Positions 35,636 through 44,110 of a stretch of DNA of 44,126 nt are shown piece by piece; the stretch's first letter is position 1, and each line of letters begins with the position of its first letter. Location: NCBI GenBank assembly GCA_905339215.1, contig CAJPFN010000018.1:1-44126 (forward strand). Direction: 5' to 3'. The notes below the pieces were generated by a model. It made no database searches, had not been told where the DNA came from, and saw only the letters and a list, made by a program, of their open reading frames with translations. The position numbers and the translations under genes are program-made. The DNA comes from Rhizobiaceae bacterium. Lineage in GTDB: Bacteria > Pseudomonadota > Alphaproteobacteria > Rhizobiales > Rhizobiaceae.

Positions 35636-36856
35636 TCAGGCGTCGTAGCGCTGGAAGACCAGCGTCGCGTTGGTGCCGCCGAAACCGAAGGAGTTCGACA
35701 GCGCGCGCTCGATCCTGGCGTTTTCGATGCGCTTGCGCACGATCGGCATGCCTTCGAATTCGGGATCGAGGTTCTCGATGTGGGCGCTCTCGCCGATGAA
35801 ATCCGCATTCATCATCAGGATCGAGTAGATCGATTCCTGCACGCCCGCCGCGCCGAGCGAGTGGCCGGTCAGCGACTTGGTCGAGCTGATATGGGGGATC
35901 TTGTCGCCGAATACCTCGCGGATCGCGCCCATTTCCTTGCTGTCGCCGACCGGCGTGGAAGTGCCGTGGGTGTTGATGTAGTCGATCGGCCCGGAAACCG
36001 TCGACAAGGCCTGACGCATGCAGCGCACCGCGCCTTCGCCCGACGGCGCCACCATATCGTAGCCGTCCGAGGTCGCCCCGTAGCCGACGATCTCGGCGAG
36101 GATGCGCGCGCCCCGCGCCTTGGCGTGCTCGAGTTCCTCCAGCACCAGCACGCCGGCGCCACCGGCGATGACGAAGCCGTCGCGGTCGACGTCATAGGCG
36201 CGCGAAGCCATCGCGGCGCGGTCGTTGAACTTGCTCGACATGGCGCCCATCGCGTCGAACAGGTTCGACATGGTCCAGTCGAGGTCCTCGTGGCCGCCGG
36301 CGAAGATCATATCCTGCTTGCCCCACTGGATCAGTTCGTAGGCGTTGCCGATGCAGTGCGCCGAGGTCGAGCAGGCCGACGAGATCGAGTAGTTGACGCC
36401 GTGAATCTTGAACCAGGTGGCGAGCGTCGCGGACGCCGTCGACGACATGGCCTTCGGCACGGCAAACGGGCCGATGCGCTTCGGACTGTTGTTCTTCTCG
36501 GTGATCTCGGCTGCCTCGACGATCGTCCTCGTCGAGGGACCGCCGGAGCCCATGATGATGCCGGTGCGCTCGTTGGTGAACTCGCCCTCGGCGAGACCGG
36601 CAGACGCGATCGCCTGGAGCATGGCGACATGGTTCCATGCCCCGCCCTTGCTCAGGAAGCGCATGGCGCGGCGATCGACCAGGGTCGATGCATCGAGCGT
36701 CGGGGCTCCCCAGACCTGGCAGCGGAAGCCGTGCTTCTCGAAGTCGTCTGAATGGGTGATGCCGGACCGCGCGTCGCGCAGCGACGCCTCGACTTCCGCG
36801 GCATCGCTTCCGATCGACGAAACGATGCCGAGACCGGTGACTACAACGCGTCTCAT
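35636..36856 (-). CDS. fabB: 3-oxoacyl-ACP synthase I, FabB
   Basis: 406 residues, a beta-ketoacyl-ACP synthase of the thiolase fold. The active-site cysteine is in [12 protein letters not shown] (Cys162), with two histidines in [10 protein letters not shown] (His297) and GHSLGAAG (His332) and a lysine in STKSLTG (Lys327). Pairing with fabA identifies it as FabB rather than FabF: it elongates the cis-3-decenoyl-ACP made by FabA and so is required for unsaturated fatty acids. It is 34 bases after fabA. Confidence 0.94.
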   Translation of the reverse strand: MRRVVVTGLGIVSSIGSDAAEVEASLRDARSGITHSDDFEKHGFRCQVWGAPTLDASTLVDRRAMRFLSKGGAWNHVAMLQAIASAGLAEGEFTNERTGIIMGSGGPSTRTIVEAAEITEKNNSPKRIGPFAVPKAMSSTASATLATWFKIHGVNYSISSACSTSAHCIGNAYELIQWGKQDMIFAGGHEDLDWTMSNLFDAMGAMSSKFNDRAAMASRAYDVDRDGFVIAGGAGVLVLEELEHAKARGARILAEIVGYGATSDGYDMVAPSGEGAVRCMRQALSTVSGPIDYINTHGTSTPVGDSKEMGAIREVFGDKIPHISSTKSLTGHSLGAAGVQESIYSILMMNADFIGESAHIENLDPEFEGMPIVRKRIENARIERALSNSFGFGGTNATLVFQRYDA

Positions 36857-36890
36857 CTGGCCCTCCGTGGTCTGCGACGTTCCGGCGCCG

Positions 36891-37406
36891 TCAGGCTGCC
36901 GCTTGCTTGAACAACCCGACCCTGAGGTCCGTGGCCTTGTAGATCGTCTCGCCGTCGGCCTGAAGCCAGCCGTCGCCGATCGACAGCACCAGCCGGCCGC
37001 GCATCACGCGCTTGAAGTCGACGCCGTAGACCACCTTCTTCGTCGCCGGCGTAACCATGCCGGTGAACTTGACCTCGCCGGTAGAGATGGCGCGACCCTT
37101 GCCGGGCTCCCCGAGCCAGCCGAGGAAGAAGCCGCTCATCTGCCAGAGTGCGTCGAGGCCAAGGCATCCCGGCATAACCGGATCGCCGATGAAGTGGCAG
37201 GCGAAAAACCAGAGGTCGGGACGGATATCGAGTTCGGCGCGGATGTAGCCCTTGCCGAATTCGCCGCCTTCTTCCTGAACGTCGGTGATCCGGTCGAACA
37301 TGAGCATCGGCGGCGCCGGAAGCTTGGCGTTCCCCGTCCCGAACAGTTCTCCGCGGCCGCAGGCGAGCAGTTCCTCGAAGGTGTAGCTCGACTTCTTCTC
37401 GGGCAT
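36891..37406 (-). CDS. fabA: 3-hydroxydecanoyl-ACP dehydratase/isomerase FabA
   Basis: 171 residues of hot-dog fold. The catalytic histidine (His71, in [14 protein letters not shown]) and aspartate (Asp85, in GLDALWQ) occur at the positions known in E. coli (70 and 84). FabA dehydrates 3-hydroxydecanoyl-ACP and isomerises the product to the cis-3 form, the branch point to unsaturated fatty acids. It heads the minus-strand operon fabA-fabB-fabI. The first gene in the other direction is irr; the two share a 157-base upstream region. Confidence 0.95.
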   Translation of the reverse strand: MPEKKSSYTFEELLACGRGELFGTGNAKLPAPPMLMFDRITDVQEEGGEFGKGYIRAELDIRPDLWFFACHFIGDPVMPGCLGLDALWQMSGFFLGWLGEPGKGRAISTGEVKFTGMVTPATKKVVYGVDFKRVMRGRLVLSIGDGWLQADGETIYKATDLRVGLFKQAAA

Positions 37407-37563
37407 CGTTTCTTTCCCCTGCGGCGACTGCGTCGCGCGCGCCGTCCTTGTCGCCGTTTTCCTAACACAGTCCCGCCGGGACCGGAAATCGCCGACAGCG
37501 CTTATCCCGCCCGTTCATGGCGGTCAACGTGCTGTGCTTGATCGGGGGCGTTCGAACGAATAT
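37407..37563. promoter_or_regulatory. Divergent fabA-irr regulatory region
   Basis: 157 bases between the fabA start (read leftwards) and the chosen irr start. It must hold promoters for both directions. The irr-proximal end is AT-richer (GAACGAATATATGTCGACGAATA at 37550 onwards), and a GC-rich palindrome-like run (TCGCGCGCGCCG) lies near 37433. I cannot place the promoters with confidence. In Rhizobiales Irr binds ICE motifs, but I could not identify one by eye. Confidence 0.35.
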
Positions 37564-38073
37564 ATGTCGACGAATAGTCGGAATGACCCTTCCAGCGACA
37601 GGACATTATACGCGGGAATGGGTCGGACGGTGAACGGGCATATGGATCCGCTCAAGGCCAGGGACGTACAGTCGATCGACCGCCGCGTTCGCGACGCCGG
37701 GTTGCGCCCGACGCGCCAGCGTCTGGCGCTGGCGTCGCTTCTGTTCGCCAAGGGCAATAGGCACCTGTCAGCCGAAGAACTGCACGAAGAGGCGCAGTCG
37801 GTGGGCGTGCCCGTATCGCTGGCGACCGTCTACAACACGCTGCACCAGTTTACCGAGGCGGGCATGCTGCGCATTCTCGCCGTCGAGGGGTCGAAAACCT
37901 ATTTCGACACGAACACCTCGGACCACCACCACTTCTACATCGAGGGCGAGAACAAGATATTCGATATTCCGGACACGCCGGTGCGCGTTGTCAACCTTCC
38001 GCAGCCGCCGGAAGGGATGGAGATTGCGAATGTCGACATTGTCGTCCGGCTCCGCCCGCGCCGGAACGCCTGA
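37564..38073 (+). CDS. irr: Iron response regulator Irr (Fur family)
   Basis: 169 residues from the ATG at 37564. The Fur-type DNA-binding domain (RRVRDAGLRPTRQRLALASLLFAKGNRHLSAEEL...VSLATVYNTLHQFTEAG) is followed by the dimerisation domain, which carries the Irr hallmark triple histidine (residues 121-123, TSDHHHFYIEGENKI). Irr senses haem status and controls iron uptake, haem synthesis and iron-using enzymes in Rhizobiales. Other Met codons at 37618 and 37642 could start the protein, and a start at 37534 is possible. The N-terminal haem-binding GCPW motif known from Bradyrhizobium is absent, as in most Rhizobiales. The position divergent from fabA is conserved in this order. Confidence 0.93.
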   Translation: MSTNSRNDPSSDRTLYAGMGRTVNGHMDPLKARDVQSIDRRVRDAGLRPTRQRLALASLLFAKGNRHLSAEELHEEAQSVGVPVSLATVYNTLHQFTEAGMLRILAVEGSKTYFDTNTSDHHHFYIEGENKIFDIPDTPVRVVNLPQPPEGMEIANVDIVVRLRPRRNA

Positions 38074-38082
38074 CCGGACAAG

Positions 38083-38643
38083 TCAATCCTGGATGTATTC
38101 GCCCGGATAGGCGCCCCAGACCAGCGCCTGGCTGATCCAGCCGCGGTTCCCGTCGAAAGTCATCTCGCACCAGGTGCCGTTGCAGCTGCGGATCGTGCCG
38201 ATCACGCCGGGCTCGATCCTGGCGACCACCGTCGCGGTGTCGGCCGGCTCGGACCGCAGTTCCATCGCCACGTCCTTGCCGCGCTGCCACGGCGCCACGA
38301 TGCCGGTTCTCTTGCCCGACAGCAGCGACTGGTTGATCCACCCTTCGGCGCCGTCCGAATCGCGCACCCGGCGCCAGTTGTCGTATTCTTGGATGATCTC
38401 CATCGGCAGGCCGGGCTTCAGGTACATCCAGTCAACGGCGTAGTTCAGCCCGGGGCCGATCCGCGAATTGACCCTTCCGGACTTCAGGCTGACGAAGCGC
38501 GGCAACTGCAGGCCGCTCGGCCCGCGGGCGACGTTCTGGCCCGCGGCGGTCTGGGCCGCCACCGGGGAGGTGGCGGGAAGGGCTGCGGCAACGGCGCACA
38601 GGGCTGCTGCGACAAGCGATCGGAGCGGCGACAGGGCTGGCAC
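38083..38643 (-). CDS. Exported protein with two bacterial SH3 domains
   Basis: 186 residues from a GTG at 38643 with AGGAA upstream. A signal peptide (about 1-31, ending SPVAAQ) is followed by two SH3b-type repeats. The first (about 47-105) has RVNSRIGPGLNYAVDWMYLKPGLPMEIIQEYDNWRRVRDSDGAEGWINQ, and the second (about 110-175) has AMELRSEPADTATVVARIEPGVIG and WCEMTFDGNRGWISQALVWG. Such domains bind peptidoglycan or other cell-wall ligands. The longer frame starting at 38757 has no signal-like start. The 3' end is 9 bases from that of irr, tail to tail. Confidence 0.82.
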   Translation of the reverse strand: MPALSPLRSLVAAALCAVAAALPATSPVAAQTAAGQNVARGPSGLQLPRFVSLKSGRVNSRIGPGLNYAVDWMYLKPGLPMEIIQEYDNWRRVRDSDGAEGWINQSLLSGKRTGIVAPWQRGKDVAMELRSEPADTATVVARIEPGVIGTIRSCNGTWCEMTFDGNRGWISQALVWGAYPGEYIQD

Positions 38644-38811
38644 GGTCGTTCCTATGTCTGGTTCGCGCGGCGCGGCAGGCCCGGTTGCCGCGCCCCTTTT
38701 TCTTTGTCTTCCCCCGTGGCGCTTGGTACACAGGCGAAGAGGCCGAGCCGGTTCCAAGTCTCGCCCGTCTTGGTTAAAGAGGTCTCAACGAGATCCCGGT
38801 AAGAGGATATA

Positions 38812-39813
38812 ATGGTCGGCAGGAAAAAGCCCCTTGTCGTCATAACGCGAAAGCTGCCCGATCAGGTCGAGACCCGCATGCGCGAGCTCTTCGACGCGCG
38901 GCTGAACGTCGACGACCGGCCTATGAGCCAGCCGGAGCTCGTTGCCGCGGTCAAGGAAGCGGACGTGATCGTCCCGACCGTGACCGACCGTATCGATCAG
39001 GCGCTGATCGCCCAGGCCGGCCCGAACCTGAAGCTGATCGCCAATTTCGGCAACGGCGTCGACAACATAGACGTTGCCGCCGCCATGAGGCAGGGCATCA
39101 CCGTCACCAACACGCCTAACGTCCTCAACGAGGACACCGCCGACATGACGATGGCGCTGATGCTCGCCGTGCCGCGCCGGCTCGTCGAGGGTGCCAACGT
39201 GCTCAGGGGCGACGGCAAGTGGGCGGGCTGGTCGCCCACCTGGATGCTCGGCAGGCGCATCTGGGGCAAGCGCCTCGGCATCGTCGGCATGGGCCGCATC
39301 GGTACCGCGGTGGCCCGCCGCGCCAAGGCCTTCGGCCTGTCGATCCACTACCACAACCGCCATCGCGTGGCGCCGCAGATCGAGGATGAATTGGAGGCGA
39401 CCTACTGGGAGAGCCTCGACCAGATGCTTGCCCGGATGGACATCATCTCGGTCAACTGTCCGTCGACGCCAGCGACATTTCACCTCCTCTCGGCGCGCCG
39501 CTTGGCGCTGCTGCAGCCGTCGGCCTACGTGGTCAACACGGCGCGCGGCGATATCATCGACGAGAACGCACTGGTCCAGATGCTGCAGGACGGCAAGCTG
39601 GCGGGTGCGGCGCTCGACGTGTTCGAGCACGAACCTGCGGTCAATCCGAAGCTGGTCAAGCTGGCCGCCAAAGGCAAGGTGGTGATCCTGCCGCACATGG
39701 GCTCGGCGACGATCGAGGGGCGCATCGACATGGGCGAGAAGGTGATCATCAACATCCGCACCTTCTTCGACGGCCACCGCCCGCCGGATCGCGTCCTGCC
39801 GAACAGGGCGTGA
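38812..39813 (+). CDS. D-isomer specific 2-hydroxyacid dehydrogenase (glyoxylate/hydroxypyruvate reductase-like)
   Basis: 333 residues. The NAD-binding motif GIVGMGRIGTA (GMGRIG at 159-164) and the catalytic triad Arg245 (NTARGDIID), Glu274 (FEHEPAVNP) and His295 (ILPHMGSAT) are complete. The NGVDNIDVAAA segment and the trailing DVFEHEP block fit the GyaR/GhrB-type branch, which reduces glyoxylate or hydroxypyruvate. Other substrates such as phenylpyruvate are possible. AGAGGATATA precedes the ATG. A role near glyoxylate metabolism fits the presence of malate synthase G in the window, but they are far apart. It ends two bases from the acnX small gene, tail to tail. Confidence 0.88.
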   Translation: MVGRKKPLVVITRKLPDQVETRMRELFDARLNVDDRPMSQPELVAAVKEADVIVPTVTDRIDQALIAQAGPNLKLIANFGNGVDNIDVAAAMRQGITVTNTPNVLNEDTADMTMALMLAVPRRLVEGANVLRGDGKWAGWSPTWMLGRRIWGKRLGIVGMGRIGTAVARRAKAFGLSIHYHNRHRVAPQIEDELEATYWESLDQMLARMDIISVNCPSTPATFHLLSARRLALLQPSAYVVNTARGDIIDENALVQMLQDGKLAGAALDVFEHEPAVNPKLVKLAAKGKVVILPHMGSATIEGRIDMGEKVIINIRTFFDGHRPPDRVLPNRA

Positions 39814-39815
39814 CG

Positions 39816-40229
39816 TCAGGCTTCCGCTATCGAACCGTCGGCGCCGACCGTCACAGATCGGCCGGCAAACTGCCCGTGCATGGTGCGGTCGAGCCTGACC
39901 GCTGGCGGTGTCTCCCAGCCCATCTCTCGGGCGACGATCAGGCCGAGCAGTAGGATCGCATCGGGCTCGTGCAGCACGATCGCTGCCGGTGCGCGGCCCG
40001 CATGGACGAGTTCGAGCAGCACCGCGGAAGCCGACGACGAGCCGATCGTCCCCGGCAGGAAGAGCACGCGGCCGGCGATGCAGTCGCCGTGCTGAGGATG
40101 GCGCACGTCGGCGATTCGGCCGGTCTTCGGGTCGACGCCGCCCCAGAAGCTGATCGGCGCCGTCAGCACCAGCGCCGGGCCGGAGGCGGCGGGACCGTCG
40201 AGGAGGATTTCGCAGGCGACCTCGCTCAT
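39816..40229 (-). CDS. Aconitase X swivel-domain subunit
   Basis: 137 residues. This is the small (swivel, DUF126) part of aconitase X: EVACEILLDGPAASGPALVLTAPISFWGGVDPKTGRIADVRHPQHGDCIAGRVLFLPGTIGSSSAS is typical, with the GSSSAS stretch part of the substrate pocket. It begins at an ATG overlapping the stop of the catalytic subunit (ATGA, 40226-40229). In bacteria, type II AcnX is a two-subunit cis-3-hydroxy-L-proline dehydratase (established for Azospirillum and others). The substrate here is inferred from the family. A longer frame from 40283 would overlap the large subunit and is not supported. Confidence 0.8.
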   Translation of the reverse strand: MSEVACEILLDGPAASGPALVLTAPISFWGGVDPKTGRIADVRHPQHGDCIAGRVLFLPGTIGSSSASAVLLELVHAGRAPAAIVLHEPDAILLLGLIVAREMGWETPPAVRLDRTMHGQFAGRSVTVGADGSIAEA

Positions 40230-41485
40230 GCCGCCGGCGCTCTTTCCAGCACCGGCCGGCCGGCGACCGCGCTCTCCACGCATTCGGCGAGCGAGGCGTA
40301 AAGCACGTCGTAGCCGGTATTGCCGGGCGCGTAATGCGCGAACTTGCCGGAGTTCGTCATCAGCACGCCGCCGGCAAGTTCGGGCAGGATCGGGGTGACG
40401 ACGACGCAGGTGTCGGCGACGATGGTCACGCCGGCTTCGCCGAGCGGTTTCCGCAAGCCCAGCCGGTCTAGCCCGGCGAGCACGTGCCGTCCGGTGCAGG
40501 CATGGATCGGCACGGCGAGCCGCCGGCCGCCGATCAGGCGTGCCAGCCGCTCGAACTCGGCAAGCGACAGATGCGGGCTGCCGATGGCGACGGCGTCGAT
40601 CCGCTCCGCCTGCTGTGCCGTGGACAGGCGCGAGCGGGCGTCAGCGACCATCTCCGCCGTCACCGGGATGGTTGCAGAGGGCGTACGGCCGGCGAGGGCG
40701 GTAGCGACGTCGGGCGCCTCAGGCGTGACTCCCGCGATGTGGAATAGCCCCACCGCGCCCGACGAGGCAGCGGCTGCGCCGAACGCCTTCAGCGCGTCCT
40801 CGCCCGGATGCGCATCGACGCCCGCGACCACGCCGATGTCGTTGCCGACGCTCTTGCCGAAGAGGCTGCCGAGGATCGGCCAGGCGATTTCGGAGGCGAC
40901 GAACGATCGGGGCAGGGCGCCGACGTCGAACACCAGCGTCGCCGCGCGGTTTTCCGGCCGATGCAGTCCGTAGTCGGGGGCGCGGCCGGCGATCGCGCAG
41001 GCGATGTCAAGGAAGTCGCCGTAGCGGTTGGTACGCGCGCCGAGCACGGAGTTGCAGAACACCACGGCGTTGGACTCGCCCCAGGCGACATCGGTGCCCA
41101 ACGCCGGGCGATGGCCTGCCTGGTAGGGTGCGCAGGTCCAGCTGGGCTCGCAACCGAGCGCGCGATAGGCATCCATCATGCGCCGCGCCATGCCGCGCTC
41201 GTGTTCCGGCAGGCGGTCGCGCGAGCAGCCGGTGAGGTCGAGCGCGCCGACGTTGAGCGTCGAGCGGATGGCGACGCGCGCGCCGCCTTCGACCAGACGC
41301 TCGGCAAACAGCGTGCCGGAATCGCCGTGGTAGAGCGCCCCGTCGATATGCGCCGAGGCGATCGGAAGCAACCGCGGGGCGCCGAGCAGGCGGGCGCTAT
41401 CAGCGACGATGCGCATCGCCATCGCCGCACCGGCGCCGTCGCGGCCGTCCGCGACCGCTGCTTCCTCTTCCGACAGTTCCACCAT
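40226..41485 (-). CDS. Aconitase X catalytic subunit (cis-3-hydroxy-L-proline dehydratase type)
   Basis: 419 residues from the ATG at 41485, which overlaps the GNAT stop; a GTG one codon earlier is possible. Family sequence: SAHIDGALYHGDSGTLFAE near the start (about 44-62), TCAPYQAGHRPALGTDVAWGESNAVVFCNSVLGARTNRYGD in the middle (about 116-156), and GVLMTNSGKFAHYAPGNTG near the end. AcnX carries an iron or iron-sulfur site at cysteines such as those in TCAPY and FCNS; this is established for the family, and I infer it here. It probably acts on 3-hydroxyproline or a related hydroxy acid. No other hydroxyproline catabolism gene is nearby. Confidence 0.82.
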   Translation of the reverse strand: MVELSEEEAAVADGRDGAGAAMAMRIVADSARLLGAPRLLPIASAHIDGALYHGDSGTLFAERLVEGGARVAIRSTLNVGALDLTGCSRDRLPEHERGMARRMMDAYRALGCEPSWTCAPYQAGHRPALGTDVAWGESNAVVFCNSVLGARTNRYGDFLDIACAIAGRAPDYGLHRPENRAATLVFDVGALPRSFVASEIAWPILGSLFGKSVGNDIGVVAGVDAHPGEDALKAFGAAAASSGAVGLFHIAGVTPEAPDVATALAGRTPSATIPVTAEMVADARSRLSTAQQAERIDAVAIGSPHLSLAEFERLARLIGGRRLAVPIHACTGRHVLAGLDRLGLRKPLGEAGVTIVADTCVVVTPILPELAGGVLMTNSGKFAHYAPGNTGYDVLYASLAECVESAVAGRPVLERAPAA

Positions 41486-41994
41486 CACAACAGTTCCTTG
41501 CGCATCGTCACAGAGGTCGGCCTGTCGAAGCCCTCATGCGTGGTCCGTGCGGTCTCGCGAAAGCCAAGCCGGGCGAAAACCGCCTGATTGCCCGTCAACT
41601 CGACGCGCGTCTGTAGCTCCAATGCCGTCCGCCCGAGCCCGCGGGCATGCCGTTCGGCGGCGTCCATCAGCGCTCGTCCGGTGCCCTTGCCCTGCAGGCC
41701 CGGCTCGACGGCGAGCTTGCCGACATAGATGTCGTCGCCACCGTTGGCGCCCCTGTCGGCGAGGAAGACGCAGCCGGCGAGGTTGCCGCCGACGAAGGCA
41801 GCCAGGACCGTCTCCCGTTTTGCCTTCTCGGCCAGGGTCGCCGGCGTCAGTCGGTGCACGGAGGACGGCGGGTCGATGATGCCGTCCATATAGGCGAAGG
41901 AGCGTCTGACGAGGCCGAGCAACTCGTCCCAGCGGTCGAAGCCCGACGCGAGCGGCATGACGGCGACGGCCGTGTCCGGCGCCGGCTCAGACAC
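41485..41994 (-). CDS. GNAT family N-acetyltransferase
   Basis: 169 residues. The acetyl-CoA loop Q-G-K-G-T-G (VEPGLQGKGTGRALMDAAERHA, about 95-116) and downstream LELQTRVELTGNQAVFARLGF identify the fold. The substrate cannot be predicted; the closest look is to amino-acid or small-molecule acetyltransferases. It overlaps moeB by eight bases upstream and the acnX large gene by one base downstream, so it is embedded in the operon. Confidence 0.85.
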   Translation of the reverse strand: MSEPAPDTAVAVMPLASGFDRWDELLGLVRRSFAYMDGIIDPPSSVHRLTPATLAEKAKRETVLAAFVGGNLAGCVFLADRGANGGDDIYVGKLAVEPGLQGKGTGRALMDAAERHARGLGRTALELQTRVELTGNQAVFARLGFRETARTTHEGFDRPTSVTMRKELL

Positions 41995-42751
41995 GACGAC
42001 GGTACCTCACCGTGTCGAAGCGTGCGCCAAGCGCGTCGTAGAGCAGCAGCCGGCCGATCAGCGGCTCGCCGATTCCGGCGATCAGCTTGATCGTTTCCAT
42101 GGCTTGCAGTGTGCCGATCACGCCGGTCAACGCACCGAGTACGCCGGCCTCGGCGCAGGACGGCACCAGCCCGGCCGGTGGCGGCTCGGGGAAAAGGTCG
42201 CGGTAGGATGGATTCTGCTTTCCCTCGTCGTTGCTCTCGTACGGCTTCAGCACGGTGATCGAGCCGTCGAACCGCCCGACCGCGGCATGCACCAGCGGTC
42301 GGCCGACAGCCGCGCAGGCGTCGGCGACAAGATAGCGCGTCTCGAAATTATCGGAGCCGTCGACCGTCAGGTCGTAGGCGCTCACCAGCTCCGCGGCGTT
42401 CTCCGCCGTCAACCGGACCCGGTGCAGCTCGACGGCCACGTTGGGGTTGAGGCGCTTCAGCGCGGCGGCAGCGCTTTCGGTCTTGGCCGTGCCGACGGCA
42501 CCCGTGTCGTGGATCACCTGGCGCTGCAGGTTGGACAGCGACACCGTGTCGTCGTCGACGATGCCGATCGTGCCGACGCCGGCTGCGGCGAGATAGGCGA
42601 GCACGGGTGCGCCGAGGCCGCCGGCGCCGATCACCAGCACGCGCGCCTGCTTCAGCCGTTGCTGCCCCGGTCCGCCGATTTCCGGCAGCACGATGTGGCG
42701 CGCATAGCGCTCGATCTCGTCGGAGGAGAGGGGTGGGGTGGGGCTTGCCAT
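41987..42751 (-). CDS. moeB: MoeB/ThiF/HesA-family adenylyltransferase
   Basis: 254 residues. The ATP-binding GAGGLGAP (42-49), DDDTVSLSNLQRQ (66-78, Arg77), Lys90 and DGSDNFETRY (131-140) motifs of the E1-like adenylating enzymes are intact. It would adenylate the C-terminal glycine of a MoaD-like or ThiS-like protein for sulfur transfer in molybdopterin or thiamine synthesis. In E. coli MoeB zinc is held by two C-x2-C pairs; here the first pair reads Ser182...Asp185 (NPSYRDLF) and the second is absent, since the protein ends YRRRV. The symbol rests on overall similarity; ThiF is an alternative. Confidence 0.82.
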   Translation of the reverse strand: MASPTPPLSSDEIERYARHIVLPEIGGPGQQRLKQARVLVIGAGGLGAPVLAYLAAAGVGTIGIVDDDTVSLSNLQRQVIHDTGAVGTAKTESAAAALKRLNPNVAVELHRVRLTAENAAELVSAYDLTVDGSDNFETRYLVADACAAVGRPLVHAAVGRFDGSITVLKPYESNDEGKQNPSYRDLFPEPPPAGLVPSCAEAGVLGALTGVIGTLQAMETIKLIAGIGEPLIGRLLLYDALGARFDTVRYRRRV

Positions 42752-42782
42752 GGGCGGAAGATAGGTCTTGCGACGTGCCTTG

Positions 42783-43928
42783 TCAGCTTCTGTCCGCTGC
42801 CGTGACCGCGCCGCCTGCGACGCGCAGCATCTGAGCGCGGCCGGCGATGCTGTCGAACAGCACCGGATCGGTGCCCGTCATGAAGGCCTGGCAGCCGAGG
42901 CCTTCGAGAATCTCGAACAGCGCGCCGCGCCGACTGGCGTCGAGATGCGCCGCGATCTCGTCGAGAAGCAGGACGGGCACGACGCCTGAGATCTCGCCGC
43001 ACAGGCGGGCGTGCGACAGCATGATGCCGATCAGCAGCGCCTTTTGCTCGCCGGTCGAGCAGAGTTCGGCCGCCATCGCCTTCTGACGGTGCCGTACCAG
43101 CAGGTCGGAGCGGTGCGGCCCTTCCAGCGTGCGCCCGGCGGCGCGGTCCTTCCAACGGTTCTCGGCAAGCAGTGCGCGGAACGCCTCCTCGGCGTCGAGG
43201 GCGGACTTCTGCGCGAGCAGGTCTTCGATAGAACCGGCGATGGCGAGGTCCGCGTGTGGAAAAGGACCGGTGTCGGGAAGCCGCTCCACCATGGCGGCGA
43301 GGAGACGAACCATCTCCGCCCGCGCTGCGGCGATCGCCGTGCCGCTCTCGGCCATCTGCGCCTCGATGGCATCGAACCAGGCAGCGTCGCGGGCGCCTTC
43401 GACCAACAGCCGGTTGCGGCCGCGCATCGCCTTCTCGTAGTCCAGAACCCTCTGCCCCTGGCCGGGATCGGTGGCCAGCACGAGGCGGTCGAGAAAACGG
43501 CGCCGGTCGCCGGCGGGACCGGTGAACAGCGCGTCCATCGACGGCGTCAGCCAGGTGACGCGCAGCCAGTCGAGCAGTTCCTCCGCGGCGCGTGCGTTGG
43601 CGCCGTTGATGCGGATGCGGCGGCCGCTCTCGACGCCGGCGCCGCGCCCGGTGCCCGTGCCGATCTCGCAGGTTCCGAACGGACCCTCTAGCCGCGCATG
43701 CACGGCGAAGCCGTCTTCGGCGCCCTCGCGGGCGACGTCCTCATAGGCTGCGCGGCGCAGGCCGCGGCCCGGCGTCAGGAACGAGATCGCCTCGAGCAGA
43801 TTCGTCTTGCCGGCGCCGTTGTCGCCGGTGAAAACGACCAGCCCCGGCTCAAGGTCGAGCGCGAGCGATCCGTAGTTGCGGAAGTCGGAAAGCGCCAGCC
43901 GGCTGATATGGACCTGTTCATCCGCCAT
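42783..43928 (-). CDS. recF: DNA replication and repair protein RecF
   Basis: 381 residues. The SMC-like P-loop GDNGAGKTN (35-43) is followed by the family block LEAISFLTPGRGLRRA, a signature-like STGEQKALLIG (about 288-298), and the Walker B strand VPVLLLDEIAAHLDASRR. RecF binds ssDNA gaps and, with RecO and RecR, loads RecA; it uses ATP. The ATG at 43928 is used. It starts the minus-strand operon, 31 bases upstream of moeB. recF is near dnaN or the origin in many bacteria; neither is visible in the window. Confidence 0.95.
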   Translation of the reverse strand: MADEQVHISRLALSDFRNYGSLALDLEPGLVVFTGDNGAGKTNLLEAISFLTPGRGLRRAAYEDVAREGAEDGFAVHARLEGPFGTCEIGTGTGRGAGVESGRRIRINGANARAAEELLDWLRVTWLTPSMDALFTGPAGDRRRFLDRLVLATDPGQGQRVLDYEKAMRGRNRLLVEGARDAAWFDAIEAQMAESGTAIAAARAEMVRLLAAMVERLPDTGPFPHADLAIAGSIEDLLAQKSALDAEEAFRALLAENRWKDRAAGRTLEGPHRSDLLVRHRQKAMAAELCSTGEQKALLIGIMLSHARLCGEISGVVPVLLLDEIAAHLDASRRGALFEILEGLGCQAFMTGTDPVLFDSIAGRAQMLRVAGGAVTAADRS

Positions 43929-43985
43929 CGGCGGGACTCCGGCTGCGGACCGTCACCCGCGTCGTCTCTTGCGTGCCGATCTGCC

Positions 43986-44110
43986 CTAGAGCGCGTCGCG
44001 TCCAATCGGATCCATTCTGCCGGCGACGGTTCGGGCCAAGGTCGAGGGCTTCGGTGACAGTCGGGGTAGTGGCCCGGCCGAGGCGAAGGCCGACGGATTT
44101 GGCCCGAACC
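43986..44110. repeat. Intergenic inverted repeat upstream of recF
   Basis: GGTTCGGGCCAA (44028-44039) recurs as its exact reverse complement TTGGCCCGAACC at 44099-44110. Inside the arms the complementarity continues with interruptions (GTCG/CGAC, GGC/GCC, TTCG/CGAA), giving imperfect arms of about 26 bases. Next to it, AGAGCGCGTCGCG followed by TCCAATCGGATCC (43988-44013) resembles a motif I remember as repeated between genes in Rhizobiales. No gene is present. The short open frame crossing it on the minus strand (43918-44112) is not supported. Confidence 0.5.

Noticed and set aside
36408-37541. Plus-strand open frame opposite fabA and fabB
   Set aside because: Shadow of two well-supported minus-strand genes with intact active sites; no domain of its own.
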